A DNA stretch of 15,647 nt, taken from positions 1-15,647 of the forward strand of contig CAUBMI010000049.1 of assembly GCA_958436995.1 (NCBI GenBank), given 5' to 3'. Both the position numbers and the translations under genes were made by a program. Under the pieces are notes generated by a model. The model had not been told where the DNA came from and ran no database searches. It saw only the letters and a list, made by a program, of their open reading frames with translations. The stretch comes from an uncultured Collinsella sp. (GTDB taxonomy: Bacteria > Actinomycetota > Coriobacteriia > Coriobacteriales > Coriobacteriaceae). This document shows, piece by piece, positions 5,793 through 12,815 of this stretch. Within the stretch, counting starts at the first letter, position 1, and each line of letters opens with the position of its first letter.

Positions 5793-7517
5793 GTGGACGA
5801 GGAAGCAAGCATCATCCTGGGGGATGCCATCGCCTTTTGCCAGCGCGACGGCCAAGATGCACGCCTCATCAACATGCTGGGGCAATCGCGCGCCATAAGC
5901 CTGACCGAAGATACGCTCACGATCGAGGCCCCCTCGCGCTTTGCCATCGCGCAGCTCAAAAAGCATCAGCCGACTATTGAAGCCTATCTGGAAGAAATCG
6001 CCTTTGCACCCATTGCGCTCGACATCGTGGCACCGCAAGGCGCTGCGACGGAATCCGCTGTCGCGACTGCGGCCGCCGCGGCTCCCGCTGCTTCCCCGGC
6101 GGTGCCGGCCTCCGCAGGCGACGTGCCGACAATCGAGCACCAGCACAGCGATGTTTCCCGTGAAACCATGGCACCGTTGCCGACCGCGGCGGCGGCGCCA
6201 GCGAACGCACCCGTCACGCACATGCCCATCGCTCACGACGCAGCGGCGAGCGCGGATTCGGGCATTGCAATCAAGAACACACTCTCGGCCGATGATTTTC
6301 GTCGCATGATGAACCAGATGAAGGGCGGAGCGCCGGCTAAATCCACGCAAGCTGCGGCCCCCGCTTCACCCGTGCCAGCACCGACCGTGCCGGCCGAGCA
6401 GAATACGGATGGAGCCCCGCTCGCCGCGAACTCAAAATTTACCTTTGAGAACTTTGTCTACGGCCCCGAGAACAGCCATGCCTATCGCTCGGCACTCAAG
6501 TTTGCCGCCCTCGCGGACGAGCGCGGCACGTGCACATCGTTGTTCATCTACGGCAAATCGGGCCTGGGCAAGACGCACCTGCTGCTTGCCATCAAAAACG
6601 AGCTCGCCGAGAAGTCGCCCGAGATCAAGGTCAAGTATGCCAACTCCCAGGCATATCTGGACGACCTGATGACCGAGTTCGACCGCCAAAAGAAGAGCAA
6701 CGCCCCCATCATGCAGGCATACCACGGCGTGGACGTGCTCATCATCGACGACATTCAAAACATCATCGGCAAGCGCGCGAGCGTGGACTACTTTTTCCAG
6801 CTCATGGACGAGTTTATCCGCAACAACAAAAAAGTCGTCATCGCAGCCGACCGCGCTCCCAAAGACCTGAGCATGGACGAGCGTCTGACCAGCCGCTTCA
6901 ACGCCGGCATGCTCTGCCTGGTCGCAGAGCCCAGCTACGAGATGAAATACAAGATCTTGCAGCGCTATTACGAGAACACCATCGTCGCCGCTCCCGAGGC
7001 AGGCGACGACTCGCTGCTGGCGGCCTATGGGGGCGACAGCGGGCACCTGACCGACGAGCACTTTAAACACATGGCAGAGGTCTCGGGCACCAACATCCGC
7101 GAACTCGAGAGCTTTTGCGAGCGCTGCGCCGGCGAGGCGGGCGACCGCGAGCGCGAGGGCGGGGAGCTCACCTTTGACGATATCGACGCCATCGCCAGCC
7201 AGTACTTCGACACATCGGCCAAAAAGATCAACGTCCAAACGGTTCAGTCCGTCATCGAAGAGCAATACGGCGTGACGCACGAGGAGCTCATCGGCCCGCG
7301 TCGCAACGCCAATATCGCCAAGGCACGCCATATCGCTATCTACCTGGCCATCGAAATGTGCGAGATGACGACCACGGCGGTAGGCGCCGAATTTGGCAAC
7401 CGCAACCACTCGACCGTCAGCACAAGCTACAAAAAGGTCCAGAAGATGATCCAGGAAGACCGCACCGTCACCGAAGACCTCAAGTCGCTGCGCGATAAAA
7501 TTACACTGCGCTCGTAG
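5793..7517 (+). CDS. dnaA: DnaA, chromosomal replication initiator
   Basis: 574 residues, longer than the usual 450 or so because domain II (about 82-212) is an Ala/Pro-rich expansion. The GTG start at 5793 has GGGAGA five bases upstream. Domain I (1-80) is divergent. The AAA+ domain has Walker A GKSGLGKT (254-261), Walker B LIIDD (316-320), sensor 1 around AADR (351-354), an SRF arginine-finger region (367-369) and sensor 2 NIRELES (434-440). Domain IV keeps the minor-groove arginine (Arg504, equivalent to E. coli Arg399), but the signature reads GNRNHSTVSTS (535-545) rather than GGRDHTTVxHA. That changes Asp433 to Asn538, Pro423 to Thr528 and Thr435 to Ser540 by my alignment. Role: ATP-dependent opening of oriC. 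Box-like repeats lie on both sides of it. Confidence 0.98.
   Translation: MDEEASIILGDAIAFCQRDGQDARLINMLGQSRAISLTEDTLTIEAPSRFAIAQLKKHQPTIEAYLEEIAFAPIALDIVAPQGAATESAVATAAAAAPAASPAVPASAGDVPTIEHQHSDVSRETMAPLPTAAAAPANAPVTHMPIAHDAAASADSGIAIKNTLSADDFRRMMNQMKGGAPAKSTQAAAPASPVPAPTVPAEQNTDGAPLAANSKFTFENFVYGPENSHAYRSALKFAALADERGTCTSLFIYGKSGLGKTHLLLAIKNELAEKSPEIKVKYANSQAYLDDLMTEFDRQKKSNAPIMQAYHGVDVLIIDDIQNIIGKRASVDYFFQLMDEFIRNNKKVVIAADRAPKDLSMDERLTSRFNAGMLCLVAEPSYEMKYKILQRYYENTIVAAPEAGDDSLLAAYGGDSGHLTDEHFKHMAEVSGTNIRELESFCERCAGEAGDREREGGELTFDDIDAIASQYFDTSAKKINVQTVQSVIEEQYGVTHEELIGPRRNANIAKARHIAIYLAIEMCEMTTTAVGAEFGNRNHSTVSTSYKKVQKMIQEDRTVTEDLKSLRDKITLRS
6152..6167 (+). other. Degenerate parS-like site within dnaA
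   Basis: TGTTTCCCGTGAAACC matches the perfect parS 16-mer at 14 positions; the two differences are one central base and the last base. It falls in the low-complexity linker of DnaA, encoding VSRET. Whether ParB binds it is unknown, and the central CACGTG to CCCGTG change may weaken it. Confidence 0.45.
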
Positions 7518-7708
7518 GGAAATAGAGACACCTGTTGAAAACTTGTCGAAACCACGGGCATAAGGTGTCTAAAACCCAACCCGCGGTGATGAAAAGTTTT
7601 GCGCAGGTTTTGAACGTGGAAAACCACCCCCGTTGCACACAGGTTGCTGTCGATTCTCTTTTTGGGTCTGACCTGCGTCTTTGAGAGTAATCAACAGTTT
7701 CGTCAGTG
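7518..7708. other. oriC: Downstream half of bipartite oriC, DnaA-box cluster between dnaA and dnaN
   Basis: The non-coding region carries TGTTGAAAA (7533-7541), the reverse complement of TTTTCAACA. It sits in a 15-base inverted match, AAGTTTTCAACAGGT, to 4329-4343. CGTGGAAAA (7615-7623) is the complement of TTTTCCACG, one base from TTTTCCACA. TTGCACACA (7633-7641) and TAATCAACA (7688-7696) are weaker plus-strand candidates. A GGTTTT...AAAACC inverted repeat (7606-7625) surrounds the second. The last candidate lies 12 bp before the DnaA-trio run, the arrangement known for origins of the Bacillus type. Confidence 0.75.
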
Positions 7709-7755
7709 CTATTACTATTATTAAGATATTTATATCTATAGAAAGGTATTAAAAG
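7709..7755. other. DnaA-trio-like run and AT-rich DNA unwinding element
   Basis: CTA TTA CTA TTA TTA (7709-7723) gives 3'-GAT AAT GAT AAT AAT-5' on the complementary strand, matching the DnaA-trio pattern 3'-(G/A)AT-5' described for bacterial origins. It runs straight into an almost pure A/T stretch (about 7718-7740) ending at the dnaN ribosome-binding site AGAAAGG (7740-7746). This is the expected place for duplex melting. Confidence 0.75.
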
Positions 7756-8859
7756 ATGAAGTTCACCGTCAGCCAGAGCTCGCTTACACAAGCCATCGGC
7801 GTCGTTATGAAGGGTGTCGCTTCGGCATCCACCCTTCCCATCCTGTCGGGCGTGCTCGTCAAGGCGCAAGACGGCATCTTGGAATTCCAGACCTCTAACT
7901 ACACCATCTCGATCCGTCATCGCATCGCGGCGCATGTCGAAGAAGAGGGCGAGATGGTTATCCCCTGTAAGATGCTCTCCAATATCACCAAGACCCTCCC
8001 CGATGCCCCGGTCACCTTTGAATTGTCCGAGCGCCAGGTACTGATTGGTTGCGAGAAGAGCTCTTTTAGGCTGAACACGCTCGATGCCAATGACTTCCCC
8101 GAGTTTCCGGCCTATGCCATCGAGAGTGCTGTGGAGCTGCCGACCGATATCTTGTCCGAAATGGTCGGCCGCGTGTGGCGCGTAACCTCGACCGACAAAG
8201 CTCGCCCCATCCTGGGCGGCGTGCACATGAAGGTCGAGAACAACACCGTACGCCTGGTGGCGACCGATTCCTTCCGCTTGGCCGTGTGCGATACGCAGGT
8301 TGAGACCTCGACCCTCGAGGGCTCCTTTGAGCTCAACGTTCCGGCTGACGCCTTTAACGACGCGCTGAACATCATGGCCAGTCAGGCGACCATCATGATC
8401 GGGGCTACCGACACCCAGGTCGTCTTCGAGGCCGGCAACACCACCTACGTGTCGCGTCGTATCGAGGGCGTGTACCCCAACTACAAGCAGCTCATCCCCG
8501 ATTCGTGCGTGACGAGCGTCAAGATCGACGTAGCCGCCTTTAACGCCGCCCTTAAACGTGTGGCCGTTATCGCGAGCGCCAACCCCGCTGTCAAGTTTGA
8601 GATTGACGTCGAGAACGGCCAGATGGGCCTGTCCTCCATTTCCAACGACCAGGATCTGGCGCAGGAGACGATCGATGTCGAGGCCGAGGGCGAGTCGGGC
8701 ACCATCGCCTTCAACTACCACTACATCTTTGGCTGCCTCAATGCCCTATCCAAGGAGAAGGAGATCACGCTGGAGCTCAAGAGCTATTCGCAGGCTGGCA
8801 TCTTCAAGTCCTACGACAAGATCAACTACCTGTACCTGGTCATGCCGGTACGCATCTAG
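7756..8859 (+). CDS. dnaN: DNA polymerase III beta subunit (sliding clamp)
   Basis: 367 residues, the standard clamp length for three repeated domains of about 120 residues. The start MKFTVSQSSLTQAIGVVMKG, the SGVLVKAQDGILEFQTSNYTISI segment in domain 1, SRRIEGVYPNYKQLIP at the domain 2/3 junction and the C-terminal YLVMPVRI are all characteristic. The ring dimer tethers polymerase III to DNA and serves as a docking site for repair and mismatch proteins. The ATG is nine bases after AGAAAGG. The gene starts directly at the unwinding element, so its promoter and the origin share sequence. Only 8 nt separate it from recF. Confidence 0.98.
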   Translation: MKFTVSQSSLTQAIGVVMKGVASASTLPILSGVLVKAQDGILEFQTSNYTISIRHRIAAHVEEEGEMVIPCKMLSNITKTLPDAPVTFELSERQVLIGCEKSSFRLNTLDANDFPEFPAYAIESAVELPTDILSEMVGRVWRVTSTDKARPILGGVHMKVENNTVRLVATDSFRLAVCDTQVETSTLEGSFELNVPADAFNDALNIMASQATIMIGATDTQVVFEAGNTTYVSRRIEGVYPNYKQLIPDSCVTSVKIDVAAFNAALKRVAVIASANPAVKFEIDVENGQMGLSSISNDQDLAQETIDVEAEGESGTIAFNYHYIFGCLNALSKEKEITLELKSYSQAGIFKSYDKINYLYLVMPVRI

Positions 8860-8867
8860 CACTGACC

Positions 8868-9974
8868 ATGACCATGTTCGCACGCGATCTTTCCGTTGCG
8901 CGCTATCGCAGCTTCGACAGCTATCGCCTTGCCCTGAGCGACGGTGTGACAGTGCTCGCAGGTCCCAACGCGGCGGGAAAGACCAACCTCATAGAGGCGC
9001 TGCAGCTGCTGACGAGTGGCGCCTCGTTTAGGCATCCGACCGCAGCAGAGCTCGTGCACGACGGCACGGGCTCATGCAAGGTCGAGCTGAGGCTCGAAGG
9101 CGATGGACGCGTGCTGGACATGGGTCTGAGCGTGGAGGATGGCAAGCGTTCGTTTAGCCGCAACGGCAAGCGTTGCGCTGCGTCCGGCGTGCGCGGGGTG
9201 CTGCCGAGCGTGCTGTTTTGCCCGGACCACCTGGATATGGTCAAGCGGGGTGCCAGCGCGCGCCGCACCGCACTTGATGACTTTGGCGTTCAGCTGAGTG
9301 CGCGCTATGCCGATCTGGCTAGTGCCTACGGGCGCTGCGTGACCCAGCGCAATGCCCTGCTCAAGGAGACCTGGTGCTGCCGCGAGATGCTCGGCGCCTG
9401 GAACGAATCGCTTGCCCGCGCCGGTTCGGCCCTGCTCGTGCATCGTCTGGCCCTGCTCGACCGGCTGTCGGGCCATGTGCGCGACGCCTATGGCCGCGTG
9501 GCATCCGGCGAGCCCGCCGATGTGTCCTATGTGTCCACGCTTGGCGACCTGCCTGGCACCGTGGATCGCGACGAGCTCAGGGGCTGGGCGTATGAGCGCA
9601 TGCTCTCGGCGCTCGATGAGCGCGCCGACGAGGAGATTCGCCGCGGCGTGACGCTCGTGGGTCCGCATCGCGACGAGATTGAGTTTTCCGTCGCGGGCCG
9701 GTCGGCCCGTTCATTTGCCAGCCAGGGCCAGCAGCGAACGCTGGTGCTTGCCTGGAAGGTGGCAGAAGTGGCCGTGGCGCGCGATATCCTGGGCACCGCA
9801 CCGCTGCTGCTTTTGGACGACGTGATGAGCGAGCTTGACGCCGGGCGCCGAGGCGCTTTTCTGCAGCTGATCGGTGATGATATCCAGACAGTCATAACCA
9901 CCACCAATCTGGGGTATTTTACCGATGACCTGCTTGATCGAGCCAAGGTGGTGAGCATGGGTGAGACGTGCTAA
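8868..9974 (+). CDS. recF: RecF, DNA repair and fork-restart ATPase
   Basis: 368 residues, typical for RecF. The SMC/ABC-like head is complete: Walker A GPNAAGKT (32-39), signature SQGQQR (285-290) and Walker B LLLLDDVMSELD (313-324), with GPHRDE (265-270) before the signature. Known role: with RecO and RecR it loads RecA at single-strand gaps and at stalled forks. The ATG at 8868 has no evident Shine-Dalgarno sequence, and another in-frame ATG follows at 8874, so the start could be two codons later. Reinitiation from dnaN, which ends 8 nt earlier, is likely. Its 3' end overlaps the next gene by 14 nt. Confidence 0.97.
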   Translation: MTMFARDLSVARYRSFDSYRLALSDGVTVLAGPNAAGKTNLIEALQLLTSGASFRHPTAAELVHDGTGSCKVELRLEGDGRVLDMGLSVEDGKRSFSRNGKRCAASGVRGVLPSVLFCPDHLDMVKRGASARRTALDDFGVQLSARYADLASAYGRCVTQRNALLKETWCCREMLGAWNESLARAGSALLVHRLALLDRLSGHVRDAYGRVASGEPADVSYVSTLGDLPGTVDRDELRGWAYERMLSALDERADEEIRRGVTLVGPHRDEIEFSVAGRSARSFASQGQQRTLVLAWKVAEVAVARDILGTAPLLLLDDVMSELDAGRRGAFLQLIGDDIQTVITTTNLGYFTDDLLDRAKVVSMGETC

Positions 9975-10524
9975 TTACGACCGCGAGAACGGAACGGTTG
10001 CCTTTGGCGGCTTTTTGGATGCCGAGCGTCAGCGCATCCTGGCGGCCGCGACACCTGAGCGCCGCGCGCAGATGGAGGCTACAGAGGAGTCTCGTGCGGT
10101 CTATCGCGCCTGGAATGCGGTGTGCTCGGGCACGCGCGAGGGACGCCATGTGACGGGCCTGCGTTACCTGCCCGAGTCCAACGAACTGCTGGTGTACCTC
10201 GATTCGCCCTCATGGACGCAGGAAATGACACTTCTGCGCGAGATTATCCGCGCGCGCATGGAGCGCGCCGGCGCGCACGTCGACGGGCTGGTGTTCAAGA
10301 CATCCGCACCCGGTCACACACCGCCCGCCGCCAAGGAGCGCCTGCGCCCGGCGACGACCGAGCGCCCGCCGGCCCCGCACGCCGACCTAAGTGAGGCCGA
10401 GCGCACCGAGATTGAGCGCCAAGTGGCGCCCATCGAAGACCAAAAACTTCGCGAGGCCCTCGAGAACGCCATGAGAGCCAGTGCCGAGTGGGCCAAGGGC
10501 GTGCAGGGCAGAAAAGAGCCTTAA
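9961..10524 (+). CDS. dciA: DUF721/DciA-like replication protein
   Basis: 187 residues. The conserved DUF721 block covers about 46-112: AVYRAWNAVCSGTREGRHVTG, an LLVYLDSPSWTQEM beta-strand and tryptophan motif, then LLREIIRARM. A Pro/Arg-rich and then highly charged helical tail follows (120-187). The GTG start at 9961 lies inside the end of recF. An AAGGTGG about ten bases upstream could serve as ribosome-binding site. Known from relatives: DUF721 proteins include DciA, the ancestral loader of replicative helicase DnaB, and mycobacterial Rv0004 in this same recF-gyrB slot is essential for replication. That function is inferred here from family and position. It is the last gene before a strong terminator. 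Confidence 0.85.
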   Translation: MRRANYDRENGTVAFGGFLDAERQRILAAATPERRAQMEATEESRAVYRAWNAVCSGTREGRHVTGLRYLPESNELLVYLDSPSWTQEMTLLREIIRARMERAGAHVDGLVFKTSAPGHTPPAAKERLRPATTERPPAPHADLSEAERTEIERQVAPIEDQKLREALENAMRASAEWAKGVQGRKEP

Positions 10525-10550
10525 ATCGCATCTGGTGGCCTTGTAGAGCC

Positions 10551-10580
10551 AAATACCCTCGTTCCCGAGGGTATTTTTTT
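10551..10580 (+). terminator. Intrinsic terminator ending the dnaA-dnaN-recF-dciA operon
   Basis: AAATACCCTCG and CGAGGGTATTT form a perfect 11-bp stem with loop TTCC, followed by four further T residues. The adenines before the stem would allow some activity on the other strand too. It lies 26 nt after the dciA stop and separates it from gyrB. Confidence 0.9.
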
Positions 10581-10604
10581 ACGATAAACTAGTAAGGCTA
10601 TACA
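10576..10604 (+). promoter_or_regulatory. Possible gyrB promoter
   Basis: TATACA (10599-10604) is a four-of-six -10 candidate about 25 bases before gyrB. The best -35 at 17-bp spacing is a weak TTTTTA (10576-10581) overlapping the terminator T-run. A promoter is needed somewhere here because the terminator lies just upstream, but this exact match is poor. Confidence 0.3.
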
Positions 10605-10629
10605 CATTTTCTTAACTGAAGGAGGACGT

Positions 10630-12660
10630 GTGGCAAACGAAAACGATTACGATGGCGGCGAGATTAAGATTCTCGAAGGTCTCGAGGCCGTTCGTAAGCG
10701 CCCGGGCATGTACATTGGCTCGACGAGCGCCAGCGGTCTTCATCACCTGGTGTGGGAGATCGTTGACAACTCCGTCGACGAGGCCATGGCCGGTTTCTGC
10801 ACCGAGATTCAGGTGACGGTCCACGCCGACAACTCCATCACGGTCGTCGACAACGGTCGCGGCATCCCCGTCGACGAGCATCCTATCAAAAAGATCCCGA
10901 CGCTCGAGGTCGTCATGACGATCCTGCACGCCGGCGGTAAGTTCGATAACTCGGCCTACAAGGTCTCGGGCGGACTGCACGGCGTGGGCATCTCCGTCGT
11001 CAACGCCCTGTCCAAGCGCGTGGTCGTACAGGTATGCCGCGATGGCAACATCTACGAGATGGAGTTTTCGCGCGGCAAGACCGTCAAGAAGATGGAGGTC
11101 GTGGGCACTTCGGAGACGACGGGTACCACTGTCAGCTTCTGGCCCGACGACGAGATCTTCGAGACCTGCATCTACGATTTCGACACGCTGCACAACCGTC
11201 TGCAGGAGACGGCATTCCTCAACAAGAACCTCAAGATTGTGCTGACCGACGAGCGCGAGGCGACTCCCCATGTGGAGGAGTTTTGCTATGCCGGCGGCAT
11301 CATCGACTTCGTCAAGTTCCTCAATGAGGGCAAGGATGTCCCCGAGGCCTTTAAGGAGCCCATCTATATTGAGGGCAAATCGGATCCGGATGCACCCGTG
11401 ACCAAGATGGGCGAGGTCGAGGTGTCCTTGCAGTGGAATAGCGGCTACGGCGAGAACGTCATGTCGTTTGCCAACGACATCTACACCCCCGAGGGCGGCA
11501 TGCACCTCGAGGGCTTCCGTACCGCACTCACCCGCGTAATTAATGATTACGCCCGCAAGCAGAATCTGCTCAAGGAAAAAGACGCCAACCTGACCGGCGA
11601 CGATGTGCGCGAGGGCCTATCGGCCGTCATCTCGGTCAAACTGCCCGATCCGCAGTTTGAGGGCCAGACCAAGGCCAAGCTCGGCAGCTCCTACATGCGC
11701 GCGCTCACGCTCAAGATTGTGACCGATGGGCTGACCGATTATCTGGAGGAGCACCCCAAGCCCGCCCGCGAGATCGTCAAGAAGGCCCAGCAGGCTTGCA
11801 AGGCCCGCAACGCCGCTCGCAAGGCGCGCGAGGCGACCCGCCGCAAAAGTCTGCTCGAGACGGCTTCGCTGCCCGGCAAGCTCGCCGACTGCTCGGTGCG
11901 CGATGCCGAGCTGACCGAGCTCTTTATCGTAGAGGGCGACTCGGCAGGCGGTTCGGCCAAGGACGGCCGTCGCCGAGACATCCAGGCGATTCTGCCCCTG
12001 CGCGGCAAGATTCTGAATGTCGAGCGCGTGGGCGACCACCGCGCGTTCTCGAGCGACACCATCCAGTCGCTGATCACCGCGATCGGCTGCGGCGTCACGA
12101 CGAGCGCCGGCGACGGCGGCGACTTCGATATTACCAAGGCGCGCTACCACAAGATCATCATCATGACCGATGCAGACGTTGACGGCGCACATATCCGCAT
12201 CCTGCTGCTGACGTTCTTCTACAAGTACATGCGCCCGCTGATCGATGCCGGCTATGTCTATGTTGCCTGCCCGCCCATCTTTGGTATTAAGGTGCGCAAC
12301 AAGATCCATTACGTGTATCCCAACGGCCGCCAGCCCGAAGACGAGATTTTGCGCGACACCATTCAGAGCCTGGGCCTGAACCCCGACGACAACGACGAGG
12401 ACGGCAAGGCCAAGGACGGCAAAATTACCAAGAAGCGCAAAGGCTATACCGTCCAGCGCTACAAGGGCCTGGGCGAGATGGACCCCAAGCAGCTTGCCTC
12501 GACGACGATGGACCCCAAGACCCGTATCCTGCAGCGCGTGTCGATCGAGGACGCCGTGGTGGCGGACCGTGCCGTGCGCGAACTGATGGGTTCCGAGGTC
12601 GGCTATCGCCGTGAGTACATCGAGAAACATGCCCATGACGCACGCTTCCTAGACGCCTAA
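10630..12660 (+). CDS. gyrB: DNA gyrase subunit B
   Basis: 676 residues, normal for Gram-positive GyrB without the E. coli insertion. The GTG start follows AAGGAGG by four bases. The GHKL ATPase has EIVDN (Glu43, Asn47), DNGRGIP (74-80) and the lid GGLHGVG (114-120). The TOPRIM domain has EGDSAGG (from Glu435) and DADVDG (Asp514, Asp516, Asp518) for magnesium. The C-terminal RYKGLGEM block and GYRREYIEKHA tail are intact. A short acidic then basic insertion (DDNDEDGKAKDGKITKK) precedes RYKGLG. The usual QLWETTMDP motif reads QLASTTMDP. Role: ATP-driven negative supercoiling with GyrA. It has its own transcription unit after the dciA terminator and is followed by a hairpin spacer and gyrA. Confidence 0.98.
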   Translation: MANENDYDGGEIKILEGLEAVRKRPGMYIGSTSASGLHHLVWEIVDNSVDEAMAGFCTEIQVTVHADNSITVVDNGRGIPVDEHPIKKIPTLEVVMTILHAGGKFDNSAYKVSGGLHGVGISVVNALSKRVVVQVCRDGNIYEMEFSRGKTVKKMEVVGTSETTGTTVSFWPDDEIFETCIYDFDTLHNRLQETAFLNKNLKIVLTDEREATPHVEEFCYAGGIIDFVKFLNEGKDVPEAFKEPIYIEGKSDPDAPVTKMGEVEVSLQWNSGYGENVMSFANDIYTPEGGMHLEGFRTALTRVINDYARKQNLLKEKDANLTGDDVREGLSAVISVKLPDPQFEGQTKAKLGSSYMRALTLKIVTDGLTDYLEEHPKPAREIVKKAQQACKARNAARKAREATRRKSLLETASLPGKLADCSVRDAELTELFIVEGDSAGGSAKDGRRRDIQAILPLRGKILNVERVGDHRAFSSDTIQSLITAIGCGVTTSAGDGGDFDITKARYHKIIIMTDADVDGAHIRILLLTFFYKYMRPLIDAGYVYVACPPIFGIKVRNKIHYVYPNGRQPEDEILRDTIQSLGLNPDDNDEDGKAKDGKITKKRKGYTVQRYKGLGEMDPKQLASTTMDPKTRILQRVSIEDAVVADRAVRELMGSEVGYRREYIEKHAHDARFLDA

Positions 12661-12666
12661 CCTGTT

Positions 12667-12767
12667 CGGCTTTCCCAGCCACCGCACCTTCGCCCTCAAT
12701 CGTCGGTCGCGTACCCAAGTACGCTTCCCTCCTCTTTCGAGCGAATCTGCGGCACCTGGAAAAGCCG
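12667..12767. repeat. About 100-nt imperfect hairpin between gyrB and gyrA
   Basis: Five nested stems pair in order: CGGCTTT (12667-12673) with AAAGCCG (12761-12767), CCAG (12675-12678) with CTGG (12756-12759), CCGCA (12682-12686) with TGCGG (12748-12752), TTCGC (12689-12693) with GCGAA (12741-12745), and a tip GCGTAC (12709-12714) with GTACGC (12719-12724). It fills most of the 155-nt intergenic space. No T-run follows, so it is not a standard terminator. It may be a dispersed palindromic repeat or a structured RNA that processes or balances the gyrBA message; which is not decidable here. Confidence 0.65.
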
Positions 12768-12815
12768 TCTCCGTGGTAGGGAACTAATGGACCACGCAAA
12801 CCATGAGGAGGTAAC

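Noticed and set aside
6432..7409. 325-residue minus-strand open frame opposite dnaA
   Set aside because: Shadow of the AAA+ and domain IV codons of dnaA; no recognisable motifs and no start signals.
7501..8721. 406-residue minus-strand open frame opposite dnaN and the dnaA-dnaN spacer
   Set aside because: Antisense to the clamp gene and through the origin elements; no homology-like features.
12661..12815. Small gene or standard terminator between gyrB and gyrA
   Set aside because: No open frame with start signals and no T-run after the hairpin; better treated as a structured spacer.
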